Below, in pieces: positions 1 to 14,471 of a stretch of 64,000 nucleotides of DNA. The first letter of the stretch is position 1. Every line of letters begins with the position of its first letter. Under the pieces are notes generated by a model, which worked only from the letters and a program-made list of their open reading frames with translations, was not told the origin of the DNA and made no database searches. This DNA is from Nautilus pompilius (Eukaryota; Mollusca; Cephalopoda; Nautilida; Nautilidae). The position numbers and the translations under genes are program-made. Location: contig JACATO010000978.1 in assembly GCA_018389105.1 (NCBI GenBank), forward strand, positions 564,501 to 628,500, in the 5' to 3' direction.

Positions 1-687
1 TAAACCCTTTTATTAAAGAAAGTTGCGCTTCTTTAGCTGAAACCAAACGGGTGAAAGAGGACGGCGTGGAGGTATCTCTCAGGAATCAGGAAGACAAGGT
101 CATCGTGAAATGACTTAGTAGTTTCTTCTCCGAAAGATCCTTAAAATAACATTGAAATAGATGTCAGTGTAGAACTGATAGATTTTACATTTTATTTTTA
201 CATATAACTATGCAAACATTCATTTTTTTAAAAATCGAAATACTGGGCTCCCATTGTATAGTGAAAAAGAAGTAGACATTTTTTTCAAACGAGTATAATT
301 CATTGGAATACTACGGTTCTACCATATACGTGTATTTGGGGGTTGGCGATAAGTATACACGTGATAACCCGACTTTGTACGCATTAAGCCAACGTCCAAA
401 CCTTATATGATTTGAGATGATCTGGCCATGGCCAATTCGCTTGCTGTTCCTAAGAAATATACAGATAAAGCCGCTTCCGCCTTCGCTCTTCTAAACGTGG
501 AATTACCATATCTTCAAATAGTCAAAGCGATTTATTAGAATCTGCTCATTTCTCGGAACTGACGAGACGAAGACAACGGTTCCGCATTCATTAGCATAGT
601 GGCCGTGAATTGATTCTTAAAACAACACAGATAAATATAATCTCGCTTCCTTAATCCGATTTATTTCGAGAAAAATGCCTAGTTTTT

Positions 688-718
688 TGTTGTTGTTGTT
701 GTTGTTGTTGTTTTTGTC
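688..718. repeat. (GTT)n microsatellite
   Basis: Eight or so uninterrupted GTT units followed by a degenerate GTC/GTT tail. Confidence 0.9.
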
Positions 719-1346
719 GTCGTCGTTATATTCGAGTAAACGTAGTTGGGTTGTATTGATTAAAAAACTCAGTGATGAGAGAGATTAGCCGATGATAAAC
801 ATGTGTTATTGTCACTCCATTGTCCTCCACATTGTTTCAAAGACGGAAGATCGATTCCCGAGGAGAAAACGATCCCATGGCTTCGGGCTCAAGTGGGAAA
901 TGGCAGAATACCGAGAAAATGATCGAAGGCTAATCTGTCTGTGTCAGCTGATAGAATCACGTCTGTTCCAGTTTACCAGTACTGATAAGAAATCTTTTCT
1001 AGAGTCCGCAGTTTCTTGTCTGAACCGAAACTTTTTTCCGGTATACAGCAGGCAAACCGGTAATCTTTGATTTTTAACAGCTGCCGTCAAAGCACAAAGC
1101 ATTTTTTACGCAAATCTGACATTAAATATCATGTTTAAAGTGATGTTTTGGGTTATTATGCAAATCATTTAAAAATCACATAAAGATTAGATTTTGGATA
1201 ATTTTGCCTTTTTATATAACTGTAATTTATTTTCAACAAAATGTTTCTCGTGTTACACATTATTTGTCAGATTCAATTTAACGCAAACTGAAAATGTATA
1301 TTTGTTGATTAACCAATCAAGAATATGAAATTAAATCTAAGAAATA

Positions 1347-1360
1347 ACTCTCTCTCTCCA

Positions 1361-1409
<49 letters not shown>

Positions 1410-1434
1410 CCTCTCTCTCTCCATCTCTCTCTCA
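1347..1434. repeat. (CT)n microsatellite
   Basis: Nearly pure CT dinucleotides with a few CCA and CCCC interruptions. Confidence 0.92.
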
Positions 1435-3729
1435 AAGCCATTGTGTAAATACGTCATTTAATACTTAAATTAGATAACTCAATAACTCAAATCATTAATT
1501 AGGGTTAAATATACTTGACACGTTTTTCTTATTCGGAATTGTTAAAAGAGTTCTACTGTACATAAGAATCTTTCTTTCTGTTGTTTTTTTTCTTTAATTC
1601 TCTGAGAAAATAACCTAGGAAGTTTTTTACAGAATCAAATGGGGAATTAGAAGTTAGAAATATTTTATAAGAACTTCCACAAATGGGATCGGTCACGTGA
1701 TCGTGTACAAAATATAGTCTTTCCGCTTTAATCTTTATTCTAATCATTTGAATGTTTTAAGCGACCTCTCAACAAATGAGAAAAACCACCATTTTCTACA
1801 CCATTCACCCTACACCTCTTCCATTATTAGTAATTATACCTACCTATTGTCAAATAGATAAAAATTATTTGTTGATCCATCTAAGTTAGTAATAGTCAGT
1901 TCACGGCTCTGTGATGATGATCACGTGTAAAATCAGCAGATGCAGTTGCAATGGCAGATTTCTCTCTATATTACGAACTGATCCTTCTTCCTCCGTACGA
2001 AGAGATTACAATGATGGAAGAAAGATCGCAACGTGTCTTGCATCACCCTAGGTTCTATGCCCCAGTCTTCCGAATGCAACAGTTCTGAAATAGGAAAAAA
2101 TGTAGAAATCTCACGCTTTAACTTTTCTTCTTTTGGCAGAGACAGAGAGAGAGATACAATAACCAAAAGCTTGCAAGTTTGACAAAGTCGGACCAGTGGA
2201 AGAATACACACGCCTGTGTGAAGTCGGTCACCTAAACAGAAGAGGATGAGGCAGAAACTTCGGTATCGTCAAGTTACAGTAAAACAACGTCTCAGCGCCA
2301 GTATACCATAACCGAAACGTTACAAATCTAATAAGCGATTTTGCTGGCCTCAGGACCGCTCAGCCTAATGTATTTCGGTTACATCACCATCCACTTTCCG
2401 TTTTTAATTGGGTTTTTTTTCCCAAAGTTGATGTCTGAAATCTTATCCCCGATTTAGTTCCCAAACAACATCGGAGTTTAAAGAGCTGAAGAGATCTATA
2501 GTAGTTCGTGTACACGGTACTTCTAAACAGAATCATATAGCGGGCCCTGTCTTCTAGATTGCTACTGCCATCCTCTTATAACATTTGGAAAAGAAAAATA
2601 TACCCGATGTAAGCTCTGTTGGAGTTCCCAACAGTGCAGCACCACTTATTTCCACGACTCGATTTTCACGTTGGCGTTATTGTGGTTTTCCTAGACCGTA
2701 ATCTTTCCGGGCTCGTGGATGCACACATCTATTCTTGCTCGGAGCTTAGATTACCTTCAGGCCACTGTTGATCTCCTGTTGAGCTTTCATCGCTCTCTAG
2801 ACGATAGGCGACACCGGTGCTGCTGTTGTCACTTTGAAACTGTAAATTGTTCATAAATTGAAAAGTTCCCCGCTTTATTTGGAGAAATCCGACCCCGGGT
2901 GGGAATCGAAGATACGCGATTATTTCGGCTGATGAGTTAAATGCAAACAAAACAACAAACTTATATTTCTGTATTACGGAAGGGCATCTCTGCCTCTCCC
3001 ACATAATAGCTTAAATTAGTTAAATCGGGGCAGAAGGAAGATTATAAGATATTTTATAATTCGTTAATTTGAGAAAGAAGGAGGAAACAAAAAGGCATCT
3101 TCCTTTTCGCTTTAGCGGTTTTATAAACGCCTCTCTAGGACGCTCGAGGCTAACCCCGCGTTAACCCTTTCCGGCTCCGGCGGCTGCTCTACCATCAGGC
3201 TTTTATTACGCGTTTGGGTCTAACGACTCTCCGACCCGCCCCTCGCCGCTTCCGCTGTGTCTCTCTCGAACCGACGTGGAAGTGCTTCCAATATCTTCTC
3301 TTTCCCAAAAAAATTAGCCTTTGCACAAGAATGATTATTGAGAGAACTACGTGGGATGCGCCCCTCTTTGCGGGGTATTTCGATATATTAAGACCTTTCA
3401 ACAAATATCATTGGGGTTCGATATGAACGTCGAGATATTTGTCTTGAGGCGATCCTGTGACAATGATATCAAATGTTACCGACTAATACCAGGGTGTAGT
3501 GATGAAGCTGTAAGAGGGAGGTGTGGGCAATATCTATAATAGCAGCCCAAACACATCACGACAAAATCATCTGAGCAGATTTAATTATAAATGGTGACGT
3601 AGTTTATCACTTCAGAAATTTTTGCCTAATTAGGGGCCCCAGGAAATAATTTTTTTTATTTAGGGATTTTTGTATAAATGTTAATGAACCTCATTACTGA
3701 AGCATTCTATCGCTTTTTTTTTGGCAGAT

Positions 3730-4460
3730 TAAAATGGAACCTAAAAGAAAGATTCTTGAGAAACAAGGCTATTCGTTATTATCGTACATAAAGATGGATA
3801 GTATCAACGGCAATTATGGAGGAAGTTGGGATCACACGGACCGATACGTGCGCGGAAATCTAAAGGAAGCCTTTTTTCTTGACAGATCGCCAGTTAACTG
3901 TTGACGATAACTTTCCCTACATCAGTTAGCAGCACAACAGCTGCCGACAAAAAAAGGTTTACGAGAAGTTCGATTCGTTTGGGCTGGGCAACAGTCAGAA
4001 AGCCTTTTGCGTAGCTGTGGTAACAAGAAAAGGCGACTTGACCGAGCTAAACAACATCAGCATTTGCATCTTGGAGCGATGTTCTGTGGTCGGATGAAAG
4101 CAGAGTCTTACGCATCTGGTCTGGTGTTATACAGAGAATAACTGTTACAAATAAAGACGAGGAAAAAAGCCTAAAGTAAACCGTATTTACCTTAGAGTGA
4201 AGCATGGCGGTGGAGATGTGAACGTTTGTCTTGCTAGTTATCAGTTGGTAGCTTGAGAAGATTTGATGGGAATCTCACCATAAAAAAAAGAATATTCCAC
4301 AACGTCATGCAGTTTCTATGGGGTATCTTCTGAGAGTTTATGTTTAAAATGCAATGCCTCTCTATTAAAAATCGAGTGGAATTCTTAAAACTATGGCTCG
4401 TCTTCTCAATTTCAAGATCTCGACCATATTGAATTTGTATAGAAGAAATTGAAAAGAAGT
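3730..4460 (+). mobile_element. Tc1-like transposase relic
   Basis: With frame changes, the plus strand gives KRRLDRAKQH followed by VLWSDESRV (near 4080-4115, first catalytic Asp block), WSGVIQRITV and then RVKHGGG-like residues near 4195-4215. Stops interrupt every frame. No terminal inverted repeats recognised. An old fragment. Confidence 0.6.
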
Positions 4461-7400
4461 CAGGAAAAAAGATGCAGCGATTGTTGTCTATGTAGCTATC
4501 TACAGGATGAGTGGAAGTTGGTTACAAGCAATATTTTATATTGCTTCTGAACCGGATGGCAAAAAAATATGTCGAACAGTTAACTATTCGCAATTAATGT
4601 CTCTCATTCATAACAGAGTAATGTCTACCCATTCTCATCTATAAGCGATGCAAGGAGACCTTCAGGTTAAAAGTTGACGCTTTATTAGGTTACAGAAAAG
4701 GCCAAGCATTCCATGGAAGACAATCTCTTCTTTATAGTTGTTTACGACTATTCTTACAAAATGTGGCTATTGATTTAATGCCATGAATGTAAATTGATCA
4801 CCGTGACTTACAATCGGTATAACAACACGTTTATTGTCTTCAGACAAACTTACAGCTCTTTTAATCAAAGAAAACCTATTCAATTTTGTGGTCAGGTGAA
4901 AAATTATCCCAAAACTGGAATATTGCCATCTCCAAACAGTCTCTTTCTAATTCATTACGGTTGGCATCACAATGGCTTGGTTTTCACCAACCACATAATG
5001 ACAGTCAAAATAGTGAATTTACTCTCAGCAGAGAAGAGAACCCAGATCCAGCGTAAATGAATCCTAATCTCGCTATATGCTGTGATGTTCTAATCGGTAG
5101 GTGAAAACCTGAACATCAGGCGATTAGATTAGCGGAGCGTAGTCATAGACTCACGATGCTTTATGCCGAGACAGTTTGGTTACGTTAAGTCAGATATCTG
5201 ATGCTTCGGCTATCGTGACGGTCAGTACTACACTGACTCCCCCTGTTGGATTTTTCGTAAATTAAACCTTTGTCTACATTTCTGCCAAAGTCGGCTGATA
5301 GCACTCTGTAACAGAAAGATCTGTAGCCTAGCAATCGTTATGCATCCCTGCCTGTCGGAGAGTTGTCGTCGAAAGCCCATCATCTTTATTGGATGATTTA
5401 TGACAGACAGGTTTTACCAATGTTATGCAAATTTGGAATCATTTAAAAAAATAGAATTGTCACATAACTCGAGCTTTAATTAACAAAGTTGAAGGTTTAT
5501 GCAACCAGCATCTTTTACAATGACAAGAGTGCGCCATAGTTTAAACATCATTCTTCCTACATAGTTCTGATGCTACAAAGATAGCGTTTTGATCAGTATT
5601 CTAAATTGGCCAACTATTTAATTGTTTGTGCATCACTTTTTATTCTTAAAAAAATATAGTTACGCCTTTATATGAATTCATAACAACATGTTCTCGTGAG
5701 AGATCAGAAGAGTGACGACACTTCATACCGATTTTCTTTGTTTTATAATTTAGTTGCATACTTCTTGTAAATTGTTGAACTTCTGGTATAATTAATCATT
5801 TTGTTTTTATTGATTCGAAATTTTTACAGCAGAAAAACGATCAGGTGGCTTGATTTAACCGCAGGACTCATAAATAAAAGGTTCGATTGTTGTTGCCTTT
5901 TTATGGCAGTAATTCCGTTCAGTAAAGTCCTTTCAAAGAATTAGGTAAGCAAAAAAGAGAAAAACTTTTCATTCCATTGACTCCGCTGTCTTTTGAATTT
6001 TCAAGATTTTCGGTAAGAATTTAGCCAAAAGCAAGAAAAGGAAAAATTTGTGCATTTACTTTCTTTTAACGATTTTAATAAATTTAATTCAATTCTTTTA
6101 AAATAAAAGATAAAAAGTTTCTTTAATTGGCAGTTTATTAATTTTTTTAAGTTGAAATTTTCTAACAATTTGCGTAATTTTATTTTCAACTTAAAAATGC
6201 AGTTTAGTGGTGAGGACAAAAGATTTTCGTTGCCTGAAGCGACGTTTCGGATGCTGGTAACAAATCACCAAGAGGAAGTCACCTCTGACCATTGAAGTAC
6301 AGAACGTCATCCTGTAAAGTCTCTCCTTTTCTCTTTTCACATTTAATTAGAACGGTTACTTAAAAATATAACACGTTAATTAACATTTCTGTCACGTATT
6401 CGGGAGTTAAAAGAAATTAGTTTAAATAGGCCCTGGCAGTTAATTGCAAATCTAAAGTTGCAAAAAGGTTTTTACACGAGTTTGATTGTTGAAGAAATAA
6501 AACATAGCCAGATTTACCTAGGGAATCTTTACTTGTGGTTATATGTGTGTACAGTGCATAGCAAGTTTTGTGGCGATAATCTATGCCCTTTTAGCAGTAG
6601 ATCCATCTTTCCGTAGCGCTCTCGCTCGTCGTGATCAGGTTCTAGCTGGGTCCCGGGTTATTTGGCTTCGCATCGTTTCTTTTGATGTTTCGTGTCTGTG
6701 TCTAATTTCTCCAGATACTTTAGGATTTCTTCCCACAACGGATTTTAAAGATTCAAGAACATATTTAACCTTATTATTGTTCCCAGGCCCAGGAAGTCTC
6801 GGTGCTAACCATTATTGTCATGTGTGTTATGCACATTTGAAAAAGACTTAATGAACTTCCGATGAATTTTCCTTGAATACCTGCCTGCCTTCATATTGAA
6901 TAAAACCGCTTCAAAGTATCCACATGCATTTGAGCAGTACATTCTTTCAAAACAGAATTATATTCTATCCAATCAGAGCTTTTGCCCTCTATTCGTAGTT
7001 TTTAAATCAGTTGCCCTTTTCTGTCGAATTTCCATCCAAAATGGTTCACTTTTAATTTTTATTTATTAATTTATTAGAAAAACGACTTGTTGCAAGAGTC
7101 CATGTGGAATAAATTCTGGTTTTATTTCATATCCTTATTACTAGATAGGATAGCACCCCCCCAGACTTTAGGCACGTTTGTAGATTTTGTATATCAGTAT
7201 CATTAAAATCTCCCTCAGCTAACTCTGTTGTGTATTCGGGAGATTTAGAACAAACCGTATACAGTTATAATCACTATCATCTGAAGATTAAAAAGACACG
7301 TAATTCAGTTACTAGGTAAGGAACAAATAGCCGAGCGATGATTGCCCATTTCTGTAAATCCATGATTACACTTTCAAAGATACTTTCTTTGCAATAGATT

Positions 7401-9520
7401 GAATTTGTTTGCAAACTATCAATACCTGAACAAATAGGACTTCGATAAGCAAGTCCAGAAATAAAATCTACACAACTTCTAGCTAGAATTTTCACTCGTA
7501 CACCGTCAAATGTTTGGTTCTTTTGAATAGTAGCTAAATCATTTTAAACATATACCAATACTCACACCTCACAAGTTCTGTCTATTTTATTTATCCAGAA
7601 GAATTGAAATCCAGTTATAGAAAGCTAACCATCAGTAATGTTACACTTACGGTAAGAATCTATATCAGTGAGTAATGCTATTTTGTTAAGAAAATTCCTA
7701 ACATTACTATAGCATACAGTTATACAGGTATCCTTTGCATTATTGGCGATTCTTTCATCTTCAGACTTGGAGAAATTTGCTGAAACTACCATTTTAAGTA
7801 AGAATTCTTGCCACCCTGATTAATTAGCCTTCTCTGAGCAAAATACACCTGATGCTTCCTCATCCAAACTCACAAACTGTAAAATACCTTACTACCAACC
7901 TAGTTCAGCTGCAATTTACCCATCTTACCATATTTTGTAGGCCCTTAAATTCTATTCGCGTGTCCAAAGAATCCCCACTCTTCAACTGATAAAGAAAGGA
8001 CTCAGCTGCTGAGATGCTTGAGTTAGTGTTTCTTTTGTTTCCTTTCCTGCTTATACAAAAGCAATAGTTTTATTACAAACGATACATATTCCACGTGTTT
8101 TTTTTCTTCTTTTAATTTGCGATTGTTGTGATTCCAGTCCAGACCGGCACTTAGATGGATGGAAATTCTTCATATGTAAGATGAGAGAGTAGATCCAATT
8201 CGATATCTTACAAGCCATCGGAACAAAATGGTTGAACCAAAAACACAAAAAGGGGATTAAATAAAATAGGGCCTTATCAAAACGTTCAGATATGACGCGA
8301 GCCCCTCTGTAAGTCACGCGGTATCGCTGTTAATTACCAACGCATGAACGTAGATTAAAACGGAGTAAAATTCTGAGTAGTAAACAAGCATAAATACGTC
8401 AACACGCGAATAAAGCTCATCTTTACTGGATATCGTGTAAATATCGCTTAAACGCTGTCTTTTGAATCATTCTGTGGCTTTAAAGATAACAGCTTGCACA
8501 TCCCCAGCTATAAGTAGAAACTACTGCTAAAGGGGCGAATACGGCTAAAAATATGGTTTTCATGTTTTCTACAAGAAAACCTATTCCGCTTAACAAGCTT
8601 CACTTTTAAGATAATCCGCTAAGGTTTTGAGGGCTAAATTCACCAGACCATAGTAATTAAGTGTCCGCGAATCGTTTAATTCTCTTGGGAGCTTTGTGCG
8701 ACTGGATACGTTGTAGTCTCACCCTTTGACAGTCGATATTTCGAAAACATTTCTCCCCAAGGAAGGCACTGGCGGCGACAAAACACACTCTGTTTTTGGC
8801 AGGAAGTCGGCACGACAATAGAGTGCCGGAAAACGTCATTCAGCGGTTAATAGATTGTGTTCTTTCCGGGTTATCGCTAAGACGACTTGCAGAAGTTTGG
8901 AGGATGACATAAAGTGTCTATCGCTCTTTCTTCAGGGTGAGAGTTTATTTAGGAACACTTTCATCTCCAGTTGTGGTAAGTATTGACTTCACTTCAGAAA
9001 AAAGTCTTCCAACATCCGTCAACTTTAATGTGAGAGAAAATTGGTGAGCGGTATACCGTTTTCTATCTGAATTTTAAGCGGAAAATATGTCAGGTATTTC
9101 ATATAATTAAATATAACTTTTTTTAAAGTGCACTAATTTACATGAAATTTAGTGTTCGTTGCTTTATTTCAATTTGCAATTAGTTCCATAGGTCAGCCTT
9201 TCTTACAGTGAGCCACATGGCCCCATGGTGGTTGTCAGTACATATCTGCGATGCCACACAAAGTAATTAGGTCTTATGGGGGCCCTCAGTACATGTTGGC
9301 GGCGTCTTCATTATCAAACTAACTGACAGGTAACAGCAGGGCCCCTGTTCACTTCTTTGGCATGTTTCTTATGAGTTACGGTGGTTCACACTGTTGCGGT
9401 AAGCGACCACCTGCCTGGACTATGATTCAACTATGGTACATGTGCATAAGGGCGAACCTTAATTCTAAGTCTTTTATTTTTCTTATTTAGACTTTAAAGG
9501 GGCCACATTGGTACAAAGGG
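4460..9520. other. gene-free stretch
   Basis: AT-rich unique DNA between two Tc1 relics. A 72-aa minus-strand open frame at 6001-6219 is Lys/Leu-rich low-complexity and not convincing. I see no recognisable gene. Confidence 0.55.
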
Positions 9521-10270
9521 ATTTAAGAAGATGGCCATAGGCCAAAAAACTGTGCGAAACCTCGTCCGTGGGCTTAAGACTTTGAGACTGGGTCGTCAAA
9601 ACCATGGTTTTATGTTCTTCCGATTTTTCTAGCAAGAAATCGTGTTAAACTTTGCGGTTTGGTTCGGATCGTTATCGTGTTGCAGAAGCACATCATCTAT
9701 TTAATAATGACCTGACAGGACTGCATTAAGTTAAAATATATCACGAAGTCTCTCTTTCGTGGGAACTTCATCAAATATTTTCAAGTCACCGACTGTATGC
9801 TTCATTGTAAGAAATTCGCCTGATCCTTTCTCCGTCCTTATCTCTGACATGGTGTCTTAGCATAACAGCAGATATTTCAAAATTGGTTCTCATCCGACCA
9901 CAATTCGCTGTGCCATTGCTCCTCCAAGATGCAGTCGTGATGTTCTCTAACCCAGTCAAGTCGCCTTATTTTTACCATATATAGGCAAAAGGCTTTCCAG
10001 CTGCTAGTCAACGAATCCAACTTCTCATCATCTTTTTTCCGATAGAATTTTAAATGCTGAGTGTTGCAGAAGAATTCTCGTCTCAATGGTTCATTTACGA
10101 CCTGTCAAAGAAGGCTTTCCTCCAGACTTTAAAACAGAAATATATCTACACGTTCTGTAGTCATTCTCGTTCCTCCTCGGCCCTTTACCTTCGGGGATGG
10201 GCCATGTGCCGTCTTTCCATAAACGTCTTTACACATTACCTCGTTCTAACTTTCTCCACAGTAATTCCTT
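9520..10270 (-). mobile_element. Tc1-like transposase relic
   Basis: The minus strand retains RRLDWVREHHDCILEEQWH followed by ELWSDENQFE (near 9880-9966), a Tc1 first-catalytic-Asp block. Degenerate sequence follows on both sides, with frameshifts. It resembles the copy near 4 kb in architecture. Ends were not located. Confidence 0.65.
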
Positions 10271-11599
10271 GGAAGAAACCAGCGGCTTTATAAAGACCAA
10301 TAATGGATAAAGTTTCGTTTGATACGGAATTTCGTTTTAGATGATTTTTTATCCACCAGACAAAGCAACGGAAGTTATCATTAGTGAGGTCCATTAGCAT
10401 GTGAGCAAAAAAAAGGAGGAATTGTATGAGTTAACAATTATCCAAACTATTAGTAGGAAACGATATCAGATAAACACGAAAGCATCATGCCTTTTGTTAG
10501 CTGGTAAATTTGAGATAAAAGGAAATTATTTCCCGGATTCATAATTATGGCAGCATCTTTAATCGATAACAGCATCGAAATTGACAGGAAAACACACCCA
10601 AAAAAATGGAATGATCACGCCTAGATGATAGCAGAGTTGTCACCTGGAAGAAATACAGCAGCCCAAAAGATTTTTACATAAAAAAAACGGATTAAAAATA
10701 TTTAAAAAAAAAATCAAAACTTACTGATTTTAAAATTTGAAACTGTAACAAACTTTTGGCCAGTATCTTGAACTTGTTCTTTAAAAAAAAAATGCGATCT
10801 GAATTTCAAGGGACTAGATTCTCTCGGCCGGACACGAATTTCTTGCTCGCTTAAGCGACCTTGAGAAATTCGGTCCATAAACAGAATTCTATTCTATTGT
10901 TGCAAGTTGAAAACGAAGCTTTAAGCTCAAAATATAGGTAGGGTGTAGAGGTAAAACCCAACTAAAACGTTCTCTAACTGGTAAAGTTTAAACATCGAAG
11001 GTAAATAGCTTGTTGTTCAGGAACGGTACATTCAGACAGATCAGGTAAGTGGTTTTGAGAATTATCTACGTACATTTTTACGGATTATATGTTTTTGAAA
11101 AAAAAAAAACTATTGAGGGGCATAATTTCAGAAATAATGGAAATTTCTTTATCAGAATTATCGAAAAGAAGAAGGTCCTTCAGGCTTTGTAGTTCAAAAC
11201 CAAAATAAAAATAAGAATAATACGAAAAATGAGAACGAAAAAAGAAGATATTAACCTCATAAAGAGGACACCGCAGGGAATGTTAAAGATTTGAAAGGCG
11301 CTACCAGCCGATGTTTCTGACTGATAGCAGTGATGGTTTATCTGATAGATTATAAATTCTTACACTCATTTGTTTGCTTCCAGAACTCGTTTATGGGCTT
11401 CCAAATGTAGATCAACAAGTTTTGTCCTATTTTGTCAACCATAACTGCCCATAACTATAACCTTTCTTCTTTTTTCTTTTATTTTTTGTTGTTAAAATGC
11501 TGTCTTCAGTTTCTGCATCGAATTATACTTGAGTTTACTTTGGCGATTAAGGATAACAGATAAAACCTTTGTATCAGTCTCTACTCTAGATGCATTTCA

Positions 11600-11842
11600 T
11601 GGGTTTTGGTATTTTCTTCTTCGTCCAGCAGTCACACCAGGGAAATTAACCTGCCGGGGAAAGCGTTAACATACTCCACAATGAACCTACTAGAACTTTT
11701 TAACGTGGGGCAAACTCACGGTTGATGAAGTAAAACAAGAAGATCCCTGGCTGGGAAAGTACGCCAAATCCCATCTGGGGATCGAACTAAGGGTTGTCAA
11801 CCTTTGCAATCTAGTAGCCTAACCAATAGGCCAACAGCCGCC
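11600..11842 (-). mobile_element. tRNA-derived SINE
   Basis: The minus strand begins near 11842 with GGCGGCTGTTGGCCTATTGG, which contains a box A. About 40 bp later it has AGTTCGATCCCC (box B, near 11780). A body without coding follows and ends near 11600. The head resembles a tRNA gene, but pairing for a full cloverleaf is poor and it carries a tail, so it is a SINE rather than a tRNA gene. Confidence 0.65.
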
Positions 11843-13338
11843 AGAGGGGGCGCTTCAATGTTAAATGAGATAGTTTTATCTAATTTTTCATATAATTCCA
11901 CTTTTCTTTTCTTTTTGCTCTTTTGAGATCAAAATTTATTCTTTGTTTAGAAATACTGTGATAAATGTCCTTTGTTTCCAAGCCGTTTTATAAGGACATT
12001 GAAAGATGGTTGCTAAAGTATCACAAGAAATGTTTCAATTTAGGCTTCACGGATGCAGTGTTCCAGTGTGTCGTCACGATTTACGCTACAGACGTTTGTC
12101 TCAATTTGTACGTCTGAGGAGGGAGTGAAAGCTGAACCGTGAGGAAACGTCGTAGGGTTAATTGGTCGGTTTATAGTTTCGTGTCAGTTCATCTATGCAA
12201 GTACTCCGTGAGTAAAAAGTAAATGTTTTTTTAAATTGTCGGAACAGCAGCATCAGTCTATGGAGTTGTTTTTATGCAGAACGTCAAAAGGGAACCAAAG
12301 CTGAGAGATCAGTACCATAATCTGGCTGTTGTCCTTAAGAGACTGTGGTTATAAGCGTCTTTTGGCAGGTATTATTATGTTATAGGTCAAACTCACGCCA
12401 TTAAGTTCTCGGATTACATCTTGGCCCAATGGCATTTCCAACATTTTTATGGTACATTTGTGATATGAGATTTATGTTGCTGTATCCATTAACTCTTTTT
12501 CCCTTCCTGATTGTGATTAGATCTCATAGCTGTTCATATATACAATCTACAGTCCTGAATTTATCCTGTAATCGTCAATGGTTTTGTTTGAGGCAATAAC
12601 TGTCGAGTGTGTTGTATCTGTAAATGATCGGGTTATCGAAAATATTTGGGATATTTTAATGAATCGTTTCTTGTTGATACCGTGTTATTCCACATACATT
12701 TGCATGCAAGTGTACCCGGGTTAACATTTTTTTAAAGAAATGAAAACACTTCGACTTATTTGATTTTTATTTATTTCTATTTAGATCTTTGAAAATATTT
12801 CCCATTGGCTTTCTGCGATTGGAACTTGCAGCCCCCTTACGTCGCTTATTCTCCCGTCTCCCCTTAACTTCCGCATTCAAAGCTCCGCTCACGCAAAGAA
12901 CACACGAACGTGTCTGAGATGCGTCTCTGGGAACGTGGCCAACGATCTGATCGTTCCTCGAAACACATCATGCATATTTGTCGTGAGGAATTCCGGGTTC
13001 TCTTCGAGCTGTCAGTGAGTGCTTCACCGATGACGGGATTCCAAGAACGTTGTTAGATATGGTGACCCGGTAACAAAACCATCAAACTGGAATGAATAGA
13101 TGGGGGGCACAATATTGGATTCGTGCCATGTTCCGTAATGTTTCTAGAGGGAAAGGTATGTACTTTACCTTTAAAACCGGTTTGTATGTTTCTCCGACGA
13201 CTGTCTATCGAGGGAATGGATGACCCTTTTTTACTTCCTCAAGTCAATGATTGCAATTCAAATTCCTGTTGTAATCCAATGATTGGATATTCGAACCGTG
13301 AGCAAATCCGAGTTGCTGTAGTTGAAACCAGTGAAATT

Positions 13339-14170
13339 ATGGACAATACTACACGAAGACAGTTTTCCCTCAATTTTAAGAGAAAAGCGCTCAATCTTCT
13401 TAAAGAAAATGATGGGGATATCAGAAAACGGCGAAAGAGCTCAGTGTATGTAAACTCGTGTATTGTATTATTGCCATTATTTCTTTATTTAGCGTTGTTT
13501 GAAAACTATGTGGCTATACAGGCTAATATGTTTGTGCATGTGTACCTAATTAAAACCAACCGTAAAATCTACAATAAAATAATATTAAAACCCTGACATA
13601 AAACAAAAAAATAGATATAAACTGGTAAATTAAAAGCAAGCATCTGTACATGGATGAAGGCACACACTCACCTTCCCTAAACACATTCATACATACACAA
13701 GTACATGCATCCGCACAGGTTCTTTTACTTCCAGATCACTCGCCAGAATTTGCAGCAGTGGGTTAAGCAAGAACATCAAGAAGATGTAATCAGATGTGCC
13801 ATTCTACCGGTGCGAAAAGTTACCTTGTACAGCAGTACTGCCTGCAGGTGTGCAGCGGGTTGGGAACAAATGGAAAGCATTCCAGTTGCCTCCAGTGTTG
13901 ACATTTAAGAAACAGAATGTTCCAACAGGCAAATATCCTATATTGGGTCGTGGTGCTTGGCTCCAAAGGAGGGTCAATGACAAATGAGTTAATATGTCAC
14001 ACATGTGTATCAAAATTCGTATCAAGACGGCCGGGGAGGTCTTCGAGAAATGCGGGAGATCGACGGTGATGGGCAATCGGATCAAAGCGGCGATGAGGAG
14101 GACAGAGATGATCACTGATGATGACGATGAAGAGGGGGACGATGACGATTTACCAGATGACATTGCGTAA
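13339..14170 (+). pseudogene. pogo/Tigger-like gene remnant: split HTH and acidic C-terminus
   Basis: From an ATG at 13339 come TRRQFSLNFKRKALNLLKEN and DGDIRK. One base out of frame, TAKELS follows up to 13445. A GTATGT donor (13446) and a cttccag acceptor (before 13735) would join this to ITRQNLQQWVKQE, completing an N-terminal helix-turn-helix of the pogo/CENP-B/Brinker type. Further on, TAGEVFEKCG (near 14027-14056) and an acidic tail ending LPDDIA before TAA (14168-14170) resemble the end of a Tigger/pogo transposase. The central DDE domain is missing. The single frameshift is in an A-run. A decayed transposon or domesticated gene copy; the identification rests on short motifs. Confidence 0.5.
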
Positions 14171-14471
14171 TTTAGAGTTAGTAACCTGAACAAACTTATG
14201 CGTTCATTTACACACGAAAGCAGATCGGAACGCCATCATTTGTTTGTTTTACGTTATCTTACTTACAATAATTATCACCTTTTTGCACCTTTCACGTTTA
14301 ACTGCTATATTTATTTTTTTTACTATTTTTGGTAAATTGAAGTTAAACTTGCATGCATTTGTGTATGCGGAGCAACACGGTAAATGTATATATAACTGAA
14401 TTTTGTATGTGGTAATCACGGTTTGGTTAGCATTAAAGGGGGTTCGTCAATTCGTCTCGTGCCATGAGCCA

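Larger units (their letters stand above)
1..3700. other. gene-free stretch
   Basis: Apart from the (GTT)n and (CT)n tracts I see no coding family, splice-linked exons or RNA gene. Short open frames here lack conserved motifs. CpG is not depleted, which argues against a methylated gene body. Confidence 0.6.
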
